NCBI GenBank assembly: GCA_004524725.1
Contig: SDNW01000013.1
Location: 1-35,587, forward strand
Length of the DNA: 35,587 nt
DNA from: Promethearchaeota archaeon
GTDB lineage: Archaea > Asgardarchaeota > Lokiarchaeia > Sigyniarchaeales > SOKP01
Direction: 5' to 3'
Positions 1-8,846 of the stretch are shown piece after piece (position 1 is the stretch's first letter; the number at the start of each line of letters is the position of its first letter). The notes under the pieces are model-generated. The model did no database searches. It saw only the letters and a list, made by a program, of their open reading frames with translations, and was not told where the DNA came from. Made by a program: the position numbers and the translations under genes.

Positions 1-1
1 A

Positions 2-160
2 AAAGATAGAGCCCTCGCTGAAAACCTTGGAGTTCCCTTTATCGGTGTGCTTACCGGAGGACATTCTGCGGAAGAATTACAGAAAAAAAGTACTATAAAA
101 ACTCTTATTTTGAATAGCGTGAAAGAATTGAACGTAAATACCATCAACTCTCTAATTTGA
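2..160 (+). CDS. HAD-family phosphatase, C-terminal fragment
   Basis: Only the last 52 residues lie in the window; the 5' part is outside. The reading frame starting at base 2 is open to a TGA at 158-160. It contains GVPFIGVLTGGHSAEEL followed by a short helix, which matches the end of the Rossmann core of HAD phosphatases of the phosphoglycolate phosphatase/pyrophosphatase type, where a GV(L/T)TG..S.EEL segment follows the final catalytic aspartates. The catalytic DxD motif is not visible, so substrate cannot be stated. It is convergent with the next gene on the minus strand, 55 bases away. Confidence 0.6.
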   Translation, partial: KDRALAENLGVPFIGVLTGGHSAEELQKKSTIKTLILNSVKELNVNTINSLI

Positions 161-215
161 GATGAATCTCTAATAAAATAATAAAATAAGTAAAAAAAGA
201 AAGAAAGTTATATTC

Positions 216-1670
216 TTACTCTTTCAATTCTTCATATTGTTTCATATATTCTTCTGGTTTCCATTGCTCTTTTATAAATTTGCCGATTCCTGAACTATCT
301 CTCGGGCCTACCAAAACAAATGCATCTGCTTCATCTTCTAGCGCACCGCTCAAGCGTGCGGCCATCCCAGGAATTATTAAGATTCGATGTTTTATTTTTT
401 CGAATATTTTGAATTCTTTTACAGCCTCCGCGATAGAACCAGCACTAAATTGACCCCCAGCAACAGCAGATTCTATTCCTATCCCTTCTGAATCTACTAC
501 TAGTAAATATGCATCTAAATTAGCGCCTTTGATATCTATTTCGACAGGTATCTTAGTTAATCTGTAATTTGAAGTTACGAACACAGGAGACATATCATCA
601 GGTTCCCCAACTTCATATATTCCTGCGTCGACCGTAGGATATATTCGAGGATCACTAAAAATACTTTGCCTTAACGTCATTAATGCTAAAAGTGCCCATA
701 TATCCTCTTTCTTTTTTCCTGTATGTAATACAATCAAATTAGTATCAATTGATTCCATTATTGCGGCCATAATAAGTTCTTGATATTTATGCTCCCAGGG
801 TTCTTTTCCGTCACCACTATTGACTTGACTCCAATAAGCCGCTGGTACACCCATAACTGGCCATCCAGCATTCGGATTTTCTTTATTTATTCCTGCAATC
901 CTTAACTGCATTATATTATTATGGGTAACTGAAAGATTACCCGGACCATAATAGGTTCCAGCATCTAATATCATTTCTTTTACTCCTAATTTCTGTAATG
1001 TAGCACTCAGTGATACTAGCTCATCCATATCACTAGAAGTAGCTACTACAGGTAATCTATTTTCAACAGCAAATTTACCGACTTTTTCCCAGTTCTCTTT
1101 TGTTATTGCATATAATAATGGTTTTTTATCTTTCACTTCCCCTGCCACAGCAATCAAATTGTCTGGATTTAAAGAACATAACATTATTGGTAATTCTGAG
1201 ATAGTAGAAAGCTTTTTAGCTGCTAATTTAAATTGCTCTTGATCTTCAGATACATTTCTTAATGCCAATCCATTGATGAGAAGAACTTCACCAATTCTTT
1301 CGACTTTTAAATCTGTCAAATACTTAGCAGTATCTTCCAAATCGGGATCATCATCTTCTAATTCGACGAAGATAGCCGTTTCATTATAATACGTAAGCTG
1401 ATGGCGATAAAGGACTTCTTCTCCACCAACAGTGCATGCTCGATCTCCCACTCCCAATACAACTGGCTTTTGAGGAGGCATAGTAATTTTTATGAGTTTC
1501 TCTCGGTTTTTTGCCTGTTTTGGATCTTGTACTAAATGGGTACAATCCGTTACTTTAATTTTTCTCTCGAGAAGATCTGTAGCAAAAGCCATACAAGTAT
1601 CATAACCGCAGTCTTTACAATTAGATTTATCAAGAAGCGCATAAATTTCTAACGGGCTTGGTCTAGCCAT
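216..1670 (-). CDS. cdhE: Acetyl-CoA decarbonylase/synthase gamma subunit (corrinoid iron-sulfur protein large subunit)
   Basis: This 484-residue protein is the large subunit of the corrinoid/iron-sulfur protein of the CO dehydrogenase/acetyl-CoA synthase complex. In that family it passes a methyl group from tetrahydro(methano)pterin through a cobamide to the acetyl-CoA synthase active site in the Wood-Ljungdahl pathway. The N-terminus holds the expected 4Fe-4S site: C18, C21, C26 and C43 in a C-x2-C-x4-C-x16-C pattern. A TIM-barrel-like middle follows (LILDAGTYYGPGN, NAGWPVMGVP) and a C-terminal corrinoid-binding part with SAVAGGQFSAGSIAEAV. Length agrees with archaeal CdhE. The ATG start lies just ahead of the iron-sulfur domain. 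No other subunit of the complex is in the window, so the gene sits apart from its partners or at the edge of a cluster. It is divergent from the acyl-CoA synthetase gene. Confidence 0.93.
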   Translation of the reverse strand: MARPSPLEIYALLDKSNCKDCGYDTCMAFATDLLERKIKVTDCTHLVQDPKQAKNREKLIKITMPPQKPVVLGVGDRACTVGGEEVLYRHQLTYYNETAIFVELEDDDPDLEDTAKYLTDLKVERIGEVLLINGLALRNVSEDQEQFKLAAKKLSTISELPIMLCSLNPDNLIAVAGEVKDKKPLLYAITKENWEKVGKFAVENRLPVVATSSDMDELVSLSATLQKLGVKEMILDAGTYYGPGNLSVTHNNIMQLRIAGINKENPNAGWPVMGVPAAYWSQVNSGDGKEPWEHKYQELIMAAIMESIDTNLIVLHTGKKKEDIWALLALMTLRQSIFSDPRIYPTVDAGIYEVGEPDDMSPVFVTSNYRLTKIPVEIDIKGANLDAYLLVVDSEGIGIESAVAGGQFSAGSIAEAVKEFKIFEKIKHRILIIPGMAARLSGALEDEADAFVLVGPRDSSGIGKFIKEQWKPEEYMKQYEELKE

Positions 1671-1877
1671 TTCAAATTCTCCTAAATATTAAATTGTTTA
1701 ATATAATAATAACTAGTCTAATTGTATTTTACATTAAAAATTTGTGAATGGATATGAATTACTTTTTTAAGTTGAGAAGATCTTTTTTGAAAAAACTTTT
1801 ATGTATATTTTTAGTCTGTTAAATCTCAAAGCATCCATTTCAAAAATAATATAATAACTCTCATATTTTCTCAAATA
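1671..1877. promoter_or_regulatory. Divergent promoter region between cdhE and the acyl-CoA synthetase gene
   Basis: These 207 bases separate two divergent starts and contain no open frame of interest. A TATA-like stretch, TTTTATGTATATTTTT at about 1797-1812, lies about 65 bases before the ATG at 1878 and could serve the plus-strand gene, giving a leader of roughly 40 bases. AT-rich stretches also precede the minus-strand start, but no single box stands out there. The assignment rests on position and base composition only. Confidence 0.4.
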
Positions 1878-3305
1878 ATGGCTTCTATACTATCGGAGTT
1901 TGATTCCCTTTTTCATCCCAAACATATTGCTTTTATAGGGGCATCAGAAAAATCAAGATTTGGAGCAATGCTTTACCTTCCTGCCTTCAAAGAATCGATT
2001 TGGGCAGATACATTTTATCCAGTAAATCCTAAATACGATACAATTCTTGATTGGAAATGTTATCCCTCAGTTTTGGATATTCCTTATCCTGTGGACACTG
2101 CTTATATCTCGGTAAAAACTAAATTTATTCCTGAAGTTCTTAAGGAATGTGTTCAGAAAAAAATCAAATGGGTGATCATTTTCTCCTCTGGTTTTTCTGA
2201 GACAGGAGATGAAGAGGGTTTACGATTAGAAGGGATTATAAAAGATATTGTTAAAAATACTGATACTCGTGTAATAGGTCCTAATTGTTTAGGCCCTTTT
2301 AATGGTTCAATTGGCATGGCATTTTCTTTTAACACATTTAAGGGTATACCCGGTAATGTATCATTTATGTCTCAGTCTGGGGGACATTTAAATCAGTTAA
2401 TAGATACTGGATTTAAGCGTGATATTCGATTCAGATATGGAGTTTCCTTTGGGAATCAAATAGACCTGAACGCTATAGATTTTTTGAAATTTTATCGGAA
2501 AGACGAACAGACAAAAATCATCGCAGCGTATTTAGAATCTTTTGGTTCTGGTAATGGTTATGAATTTTATAATGAGCTTAATAAAACCACCAGATATAAA
2601 CCAGTCATTATATGGAAAGGTGGTTATACTGAAGACGGAACACGTGCCGCTTTTTCCCATACGGGAGCAATTTCTAGTGATTTACGCTTATGGAACTCTA
2701 TGATAAAACAAACTGGAGCGATTATTGTACGAGATAATGAGGAATTTTGGAATGCAATTAAAACTTTTGAACTTCTTTATCCAAAATATTTACCAAATGG
2801 AAGAAGATTCGGTATTGTAACTCCTGGAGGCGGTTCGTCGGTAAATACAACGGATCTATTCAATTCTTATCAGTTAATTGTGCCTGAACTAACCAAGGAA
2901 TCGCAAGAAAAAATTAGCGAAATTCTACCCTATGAAAATGTAAATATAAAGAATCCCGTAGATTTAGGTGCTTTAGGATTTGTAGTGGACGTTTTTGTCA
3001 AGTGTATTAATGTTGTAAAAGAAGATCCATACATTGACATTATAGTTCTACCTTTATGGCCTCATTTTATATATAGTCATGTATTTAAAAGATTAGCTGA
3101 GTTACAAAACACAACCCAAAAACCATTGGTAATATGTATACCCAGTATCTCTGATTCTATTGAAATTGCTCAAAGATTTTCTTCAGCCAAAAAGCACCTG
3201 CATACAAATAGAGTTCTCTATTACTTTAATTTAAGAGATGCAGCTAAGAGTTTATCATTGTTTTGTGATTATGCTGGTTTCTTAGATAAAGTAGGGAATC
3301 GTTAA
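1878..3305 (+). CDS. ADP-forming acyl-CoA synthetase, alpha subunit (CoA-binding type)
   Basis: The 475-residue protein has the domains of the alpha subunit of ADP-forming acetyl-CoA synthetases: an N-terminal CoA-binding Rossmann domain (residues about 8-135, with IAFIGAS near the start and RVIGPNCLGPFN at 131-142), then succinyl-CoA-ligase-like domains. The phosphorylated histidine expected in this family is H261 in AFSHTGAISSD. These enzymes convert acyl-CoA, ADP and phosphate to acid, CoA and ATP, or run in reverse to activate acids. The ATP-grasp beta subunit is not fused and not found nearby, so it must be encoded elsewhere or the protein has another partner. The usual SHTG(S/A)LAG loop is changed to SHTGAISSD, so substrate range could differ. 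Placement beside the acetyl-CoA synthase subunit gene suggests a role in acetate/acetyl-CoA conversion, which is inference. Confidence 0.85.
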   Translation: MASILSEFDSLFHPKHIAFIGASEKSRFGAMLYLPAFKESIWADTFYPVNPKYDTILDWKCYPSVLDIPYPVDTAYISVKTKFIPEVLKECVQKKIKWVIIFSSGFSETGDEEGLRLEGIIKDIVKNTDTRVIGPNCLGPFNGSIGMAFSFNTFKGIPGNVSFMSQSGGHLNQLIDTGFKRDIRFRYGVSFGNQIDLNAIDFLKFYRKDEQTKIIAAYLESFGSGNGYEFYNELNKTTRYKPVIIWKGGYTEDGTRAAFSHTGAISSDLRLWNSMIKQTGAIIVRDNEEFWNAIKTFELLYPKYLPNGRRFGIVTPGGGSSVNTTDLFNSYQLIVPELTKESQEKISEILPYENVNIKNPVDLGALGFVVDVFVKCINVVKEDPYIDIIVLPLWPHFIYSHVFKRLAELQNTTQKPLVICIPSISDSIEIAQRFSSAKKHLHTNRVLYYFNLRDAAKSLSLFCDYAGFLDKVGNR

Positions 3306-3312
3306 ATTTAGC

Positions 3313-3615
3313 TTATATATAATTCTTTTTCATAATTGCCTTTAAAAATAATTTAATATAATTTCTTTCAATTTTACAAAAGTTGATTTTTTCTTTATTT
3401 GATAAATTCTGATTTCTTAATAAAAACAAATGAATCTCAAATGCTTTATTATATAACTCACCGATTTCATTCTTTACTGGGGAAAAATCCATCAAACTCG
3501 AATCATAAGTAATTTCCAAATCACTTATCGGATAGGGGATATCTGAATAGCCTCTTGTAAGATTAATTTTGCCGCTCCTCATATTTGCACTAAATTTTAG
3601 TTTTCCAGAACTCAT
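3313..3615 (-). CDS. Hypothetical protein, 100 residues
   Basis: I do not recognise this protein. It has an ATG start, an N-terminal half that reads as short beta strands (GKLKFSANMRSGKINLTRGY) and a C-terminal half that is helical and lysine-rich. No signal peptide, membrane segment or metal-binding cysteines are seen. The gene is convergent with the acyl-CoA synthetase gene, with 7 bases between stops. The length of the frame in AT-rich DNA and its mixed, protein-like composition support coding, but a chance frame cannot be excluded. Confidence 0.5.
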   Translation of the reverse strand: MSSGKLKFSANMRSGKINLTRGYSDIPYPISDLEITYDSSLMDFSPVKNEIGELYNKAFEIHLFLLRNQNLSNKEKINFCKIERNYIKLFLKAIMKKNYI

Positions 3616-3926
3616 TTCTTAATTCTCTTAAACCTATTTTACTGGGTTAAATTTTACAATTTAATTCTCCCATCTTAGCTATCCTCTAATAAATTTGTCG
3701 GAAATAGTAATATCTTATTGTAATTTCTACATTTTTGAGAATATTTCCCGCTTCTTTCTCAAATTTTACATATACTATTATTTTTCTACTATTAAATTGA
3801 GAGTTTTTAATATATTAACCCCTTAACAATGGTCTAATATGCATTAATATCCCGATTAAAAAGAAGAAAAGATTAAAATAGAATTTAGCAAATATTCAAT
3901 TTAATAAAAAAAAAAGGGAAACGATT
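3616..3926. other. Intergenic stretch without a recognised gene
   Basis: About 310 AT-rich bases lie between two divergent genes. I see no tRNA, repeat or conserved small protein. The A-run followed by AAGGGAAACGAT at 3905-3926 lies directly before the next start and may include a weak ribosome-binding site (AAGGGA). Confidence 0.5.
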
Positions 3927-4949
3927 TTGAGCTTTATCTCAGGTTTAAAAGGGATTTTCAAACGACCAATATATGTAATAATTGTTTTTTCATTCATTGC
4001 GATATGGATTGGTATTCTTCTTGAAAGAGAAATGTTCCATAATCTCTTTTTAAGTAATTTACTAATCTTTTTTGGAGCTTTATTGATTGGATTTAATATA
4101 ATCCTACTTCTCTTCTCCTTTTTTAAACCGTTTGAAGAAATCAAGAAAGTGTATTTCATCATTGCCCTTATACTTGCTCTCATAATTGCTATTTTCTTTA
4201 GAGAATCAATATTTCTTCCAACTTTTACATTATTTTATTTAATCTCTATTAATGTGAATCTCTTTTTCACTGCTTTTTTCGCATTTAAAGTTTGCATGGA
4301 TTCTTCAACTAAAGTGGATGATTTTTTATATAGAAAAAAGAAAATTGGTAAAATTTTAAGAGTTTTTGAATTTATTCTATTTGGGCTAGCATTTTGGTTC
4401 ATTGGTATATTTTTTGTAGGTTTTTTCACTAGAACTCTTACTCCATTTACCCAAGTAGCAATTAATATCTTGCGAATTATCCAATGGACAAATCTCTTTT
4501 TGCTAATAATTGTACTATTAAGACTAATTATTACTAAAAAATTTGCTGCCTATATCACCTTATTCTTCCTATTAGCTTTTTTCTATGTGATTTATATTAT
4601 TTTTGACTTCTTATTTGGGAAACTTTATGGTACCGAATCAACAGTCCCCCTCTATGTAATTGGGTCCTTTTTCGTTGATCTCATTTTATTTTTCTATATT
4701 ATTGGCTCCATTTATGATAAGGTGGATTTTTTAAAGAATAAATTAAAATTATTTCGAGCTGATACCATTGCGATTTTTTTGATTATTATGAAATTATATG
4801 TACAAGTATCAAAAATTTTCGATAGAGCTGATATTAATGATTTTCTATTGTTTCAAGAAGCCGGATTATTTTTCATATTCATTTTCTTTACACTTCTATT
4901 CGGAATCTACAACATTTTTACTCATAAACATAAAAATCGGAAAAATTAA
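3927..4949 (+). CDS. Multi-pass membrane protein of unknown function
   Basis: The 340-residue protein is almost wholly hydrophobic. I count about eight to ten membrane segments separated by short charged loops, for example around residues 11-29, 38-62, 73-90, 93-120, 147-170, 178-200, 205-232, 244-262 and 310-335. The C-terminus (THKHKNRKN) is basic and probably cytoplasmic. No transporter signature or catalytic motif is recognised. The frame opens with TTG; AAGGGA about 9 bases upstream supports this start, and no better ATG lies nearby. It stands alone between divergent and convergent neighbours, so context gives no clue to function. Confidence 0.65.
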   Translation: MSFISGLKGIFKRPIYVIIVFSFIAIWIGILLEREMFHNLFLSNLLIFFGALLIGFNIILLLFSFFKPFEEIKKVYFIIALILALIIAIFFRESIFLPTFTLFYLISINVNLFFTAFFAFKVCMDSSTKVDDFLYRKKKIGKILRVFEFILFGLAFWFIGIFFVGFFTRTLTPFTQVAINILRIIQWTNLFLLIIVLLRLIITKKFAAYITLFFLLAFFYVIYIIFDFLFGKLYGTESTVPLYVIGSFFVDLILFFYIIGSIYDKVDFLKNKLKLFRADTIAIFLIIMKLYVQVSKIFDRADINDFLLFQEAGLFFIFIFFTLLFGIYNIFTHKHKNRKN

Positions 4950-5008
4950 TATAAAATTCCATTTAAACAAAAAGGAAATAAAAAAATAATAAAAAATTTG
5001 ATGTCTTT

Positions 5009-5536
5009 CTAATATGGTTCTATACTTGCAAATAATAAAGCAAATGTACCATAGAAAATCCCATTTATAACTCCACTTAACAAAGAAAGAGCGAAAGTAT
5101 CTATTGTAGGAGTTAATCCGTAATAAGCTAATAGTAGTGGATCATTGAGAAATACTAATAATCCGATGGCGAGACTACTTACAATTGCAGTTAAAAACCA
5201 TCCTCCTAAACTTCCGATTTTATCCTCACCAACTTTTCCGGCTATTAATGATGCAATTAGTGGGGCAACAATATACCCGATCAGTGCTATAATTAATCCG
5301 ATAAAATCAGTGCCATATGGACCAGTAGCAATTGAACCATACATTATTTGCACTACCTCTCCTGGCATAAAGATTATTGGTCCAAAAAAGACAAAAAATA
5401 AAACCAACGGATTGGTTGTTATTTCCGAAAATAATGTGTTGAGATCCCCTGTTATTGTTTCTGTAATTATAACAAATAGGAAATTTATGCCAATAAACGC
5501 AATCAAACTAAATCCAAAACTTTTTCCAAAGCCCAA
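5009..5536 (-). CDS. Small multi-pass membrane protein of unknown function
   Basis: The 175-residue protein has four to five hydrophobic segments (about residues 8-28, 43-62, 75-98, 105-128 and 150-172) linked by short acidic or glycine-rich loops such as GKVGEDKIGSLGG. It ends in a short tail, ASIEPY. No family is recognised. The first codon is TTG and is followed directly by the first membrane segment; no in-frame ATG offers an alternative. The gene is convergent with the previous membrane protein and divergent from the HypE-like gene. Confidence 0.6.
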   Translation of the reverse strand: MGFGKSFGFSLIAFIGINFLFVIITETITGDLNTLFSEITTNPLVLFFVFFGPIIFMPGEVVQIMYGSIATGPYGTDFIGLIIALIGYIVAPLIASLIAGKVGEDKIGSLGGWFLTAIVSSLAIGLLVFLNDPLLLAYYGLTPTIDTFALSLLSGVINGIFYGTFALLFASIEPY

Positions 5537-5701
5537 AATGTTTAACCTCGATAATAATCGTTAAAATTCTTATTTTTTCTATCTTTATGTATATACTAGA
5601 AAATAATATTTATTTAAAGATATTTAAAGTTATTAAGTTTAAGTCATTTTTTTATAATTACTTTGAATATTCAGTAATAAATTGCCCTTTTAATAAAGAT
5701 T
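5537..5701. promoter_or_regulatory. Divergent promoter region
   Basis: These 165 bases between two divergent genes are very AT-rich. Interleaved TATA-like stretches (AAATAATATTTATTTAAAG near 5600-5618 and TTTATAATTACTTT near 5650-5663) could serve either direction. The second lies about 40-50 bases before the ATG at 5702. No clear operator repeat is seen. Confidence 0.3.
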
Positions 5702-6742
5702 ATGAATGACCAGAAAAATCAAAATTTTAAAGTTGGAAAGCTCAGACATGACACTATTAAAAAAATCATAGAAAATTATATTTCTGATCTTGAAATAAAG
5801 GATCCAAGAGTAATACAAGGTTCTAAAATTGGAGAGGATGCAGCTGTAATCGATATGGGAGATAAATATCTAATCAGTAAAACTGATCCCATCACCTTTG
5901 CAACTGATGCTATTGGATATTACGTGGTTAATGTAAACATTAATGATGTAGTTTGCATGGGAGCAACCCCCAAATGGTTTCAATCTACCATTTTATTACC
6001 TGAAAAAGGGACGGACAATGAATTAGTGGAGTCCATATTTAAAAATATCCATGATACTTGTCAGGAATTTGGCATAAGCGTGATTGGAGGTCATACTGAG
6101 GTTACAAGTGGATTAAAAAAACCAATTATCGTAGGATCATTACTCGGCGAAGTAGATAAAGATAAGCTAGTTTTGACCTCCGGAGCTAAACCAGAGGATG
6201 CAGTAATCTTAACCAAAGGGATTTTTATTGAAGGAACCTCAATTATTGGACGAGAAAAAGAACAAACTCTCTTAAAAATGGGATTTGATAAGCATTTTAT
6301 TGATAAATGTAAGAATTATCTCTTTGATCCCGGAATTAGTGTCTATAAAGAAGCCACACTCGCTAATTCTAAATTTACTATTCACTCAATGCACGATCCT
6401 ACAGAGGGCGGCCTCTATTGTGGAATCGCAGAGATTGGAATCGCCTCAAACTATGGAGTACGCATTGATAAGCAAAATATTACTATATTACCAGAGCCTC
6501 TCGAATTAAGTCGTATATTTCACCTGAACCCAATGAATACTATATCATCAGGATCGTTATTGCTCACTATCAACGGTGAATCCTCTCTAGAATTGCTCGA
6601 ATATTTTCGAAAAAATCGAATAATCTGTGAAAGAATTGGAACTATAACACATCGTAAAAATTTAGTCGTAAGAAACCAGAATGGAAAGATTGAGCCGTTA
6701 ATATATTCAGAAACTGATGAAATAATCAAAATTTTCAACTGA
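5702..6742 (+). CDS. AIR synthase-related (HypE-like) ATP-binding protein
   Basis: The 346-residue protein belongs to the PurM/HypE/SelD/ThiL superfamily. It has the ATP-binding loop IGEDAAVIDMGDKYLISKTDPIT, the VNVNINDVVCMGATPKW segment typical of the N-terminal AIRS domain, and the C-terminal AIRS motif HDPTEGGLYCGIAEI. Overall it most resembles HypE, which dehydrates a carbamoyl group on its own C-terminal cysteine to make the cyanide ligands of NiFe hydrogenases. Here the chain ends in EIIKIFN, with no terminal cysteine, and no other hyp gene is near, so a genuine HypE role is doubtful. It more likely belongs to the archaeal AIR-synthase-like paralogues whose substrate is unknown. The ATG start is well placed and the length is normal for the family. 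Confidence 0.8.
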   Translation: MNDQKNQNFKVGKLRHDTIKKIIENYISDLEIKDPRVIQGSKIGEDAAVIDMGDKYLISKTDPITFATDAIGYYVVNVNINDVVCMGATPKWFQSTILLPEKGTDNELVESIFKNIHDTCQEFGISVIGGHTEVTSGLKKPIIVGSLLGEVDKDKLVLTSGAKPEDAVILTKGIFIEGTSIIGREKEQTLLKMGFDKHFIDKCKNYLFDPGISVYKEATLANSKFTIHSMHDPTEGGLYCGIAEIGIASNYGVRIDKQNITILPEPLELSRIFHLNPMNTISSGSLLLTINGESSLELLEYFRKNRIICERIGTITHRKNLVVRNQNGKIEPLIYSETDEIIKIFN

Positions 6743-6914
6743 TTAGCACTGATTATTCAAACTTATTTTTTCTACTAATAAAATTTTGATAAATTATTAA
6801 AATGTAGCTAATATTTTTATTTCCTCAATTTCATTAGATATATATCTTTATCATGAAATAATAGGGTATACTTGAACTAGGTTATTATTTGAATTAAAAC
6901 ATATAGGAATTATA

Positions 6915-8837
6915 GTGGGCAAGAAGAAACTTAAAGATATCTTAGAAGTGATAGGAAATGAGGCGAAAGCGAAAGGCTTAACACTAAATTTAAAATCTAA
7001 TATCTTTTTTGAGATTTTAAATGAAAATAACATCAATTTTAGTAAATTTAAAAGCATTATTATATCAGAGTGGGAAGATTTTAAAACTAAAAACCAAAGT
7101 CGATTAATTAAGAAGTCATATACCACCTTTTTTTACCAAACATTTCATCAATATTTTGAACATTATATTCATGAATTCTGTGGATTTAATCAAAACCAGC
7201 TAAAATTAATAAACCAAGAAAAAATTTCTGATAATGATCTGTTTTTTGAATATACTTATAGTTTATCTAAGGAAGAAATCACCGAATTTAGCTATTTTTC
7301 AAACAATAATAAAGATAATTTAAATGGTTTAACTTCTCCGTTTGTTTATTTATATTTAATCATATCCATTTTAGGAGTAGTAATCAGAAAGTTGCTTCAA
7401 GAAAAATTTTTCATTATACTTGACGGTGCGGTGATTAACAATGGAGAGGAAGGGAAAAATATTAGCTTTTTCATTGTAATCAAAAATAGTAATGATGAAA
7501 CTTATCAAAATTATTACTTTATGTTCCTTTTTTACTTTCTTAAATATTTTAACGATATTCCCGAAGAATATACTGAAAAATTACTGCGAGGTCGAGAAAA
7601 ATTATATCAATTAGCATTAGAGCAATATCCTTTCGCAAAGGAAAAACTCGTAGATTTATTGTATTATTTTTATAAAAAATGTAATCTATTACATAACTTT
7701 TCCCCCCTCTTAGACTTTCTTAATTTTGTTTGTTCTCGAGTCGAGGATTCCATTTACTCTAAATTAGAAGTTATTAAAAAAGATTTTTTAGCTAATTTCG
7801 ATTATACTGAAGAGAAAAAGAATTCTCTACTACGAATTTTTGACTTTTTAGATAAGAAATCCACCCTATATAGTACGTTTCAAGCGAATAACTTACCATC
7901 AACTAAAAATCAATTTAACTTATTTTTATTATACATGAAATATTATTTTGGTGGAGGGAGTCTTGAGGCATTGGAAGTAGGCGATTTATTATTATTACCA
8001 AAAAAGTTTAAGGCTGAATTAAATAGACAAAATAATGATTCCAATATAACGATTAGTGCAAATTCGATTAAAGATATACAAAATTTCATGGATCATCTAT
8101 CGCTTGTCTCAAATATGGATGCATTAAGGATTATTTTTGAAAAAATATTTGGTTTAGAACTTGCTCAAGTAAATTATGATTTCTTTAAAACTTTCTTACG
8201 TAGTCTTAATTTGGATATTTCAATGCTTATAGAAAAAGAAAATAAAATTTTATCCGAAAATCCACGAAATGGTCCTCTTACGTTCAATACAATAATTGAT
8301 CATATCTGTCGTATGCTTTACACTCTAATTGATAAAATATTCATAAGAAAGATGCCAGAACAAGCATCCACAAATTTTATTGATCCTCGCAGTAGATATG
8401 TTGGAAAGAATATTGCTTTAAGGGTCTTAGAGTTATTTATATTCCAAGATTTAAACGTTTCGGATGATGTTTGGCCCGATTATCTCATAAGTCTTAATAA
8501 AGTATCGCTTAGAAAGGAACTAAAACCATATGATATAACTATCCCAGATAAATATTTTTATAGCTTCCAAGATATTATAAGGTTTGTTATTACCTATAAT
8601 TTCCAATCCGATAGCGATCAGGAACTCTTTGAAGAATGGTTAATTAATGAGATTATCATTCCATTAACTACTTTTATACAAACAATTCGAAAATTGATTA
8701 CAAAAGGCGCGAATACAGAGGACGTACTCAGAGTTATAAAACACTACTTTCTATCCAATGGTAAAATAATAGAATTAAATGATAATTTATCATTTGCTTT
8801 AAACCAATTAACGCCATTTTTTGTAACTACTAATTAA
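6915..8837 (+). CDS. Large hypothetical protein, 640 residues
   Basis: I do not recognise this protein. It is rich in Lys, Asn, Phe and Leu and reads as mostly helical, with no signal peptide. A hydrophobic stretch near residues 144-160 (YLYLIISILGVVIRKLL) could be buried or membrane-associated. No P-loop, metal site or known repeat is visible. The frame begins with GTG at 6915; the early sequence KKKLKDILEVIGNEAKAKG looks like a soluble N-terminal helix. It is followed closely by the convergent mobB gene, 9 bases away. Its long intact frame in such AT-rich DNA makes it certainly coding, but function is unknown. Confidence 0.8.
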   Translation: MGKKKLKDILEVIGNEAKAKGLTLNLKSNIFFEILNENNINFSKFKSIIISEWEDFKTKNQSRLIKKSYTTFFYQTFHQYFEHYIHEFCGFNQNQLKLINQEKISDNDLFFEYTYSLSKEEITEFSYFSNNNKDNLNGLTSPFVYLYLIISILGVVIRKLLQEKFFIILDGAVINNGEEGKNISFFIVIKNSNDETYQNYYFMFLFYFLKYFNDIPEEYTEKLLRGREKLYQLALEQYPFAKEKLVDLLYYFYKKCNLLHNFSPLLDFLNFVCSRVEDSIYSKLEVIKKDFLANFDYTEEKKNSLLRIFDFLDKKSTLYSTFQANNLPSTKNQFNLFLLYMKYYFGGGSLEALEVGDLLLLPKKFKAELNRQNNDSNITISANSIKDIQNFMDHLSLVSNMDALRIIFEKIFGLELAQVNYDFFKTFLRSLNLDISMLIEKENKILSENPRNGPLTFNTIIDHICRMLYTLIDKIFIRKMPEQASTNFIDPRSRYVGKNIALRVLELFIFQDLNVSDDVWPDYLISLNKVSLRKELKPYDITIPDKYFYSFQDIIRFVITYNFQSDSDQELFEEWLINEIIIPLTTFIQTIRKLITKGANTEDVLRVIKHYFLSNGKIIELNDNLSFALNQLTPFFVTTN

Positions 8838-8846
8838 TGCCAAACA

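Noticed and set aside
5145-5564. A 139-residue plus-strand frame opposite the small membrane protein
   Set aside because: It is the reverse complement of the membrane protein gene, and its Pro/Ile/Asn-rich composition is that of an antisense shadow.
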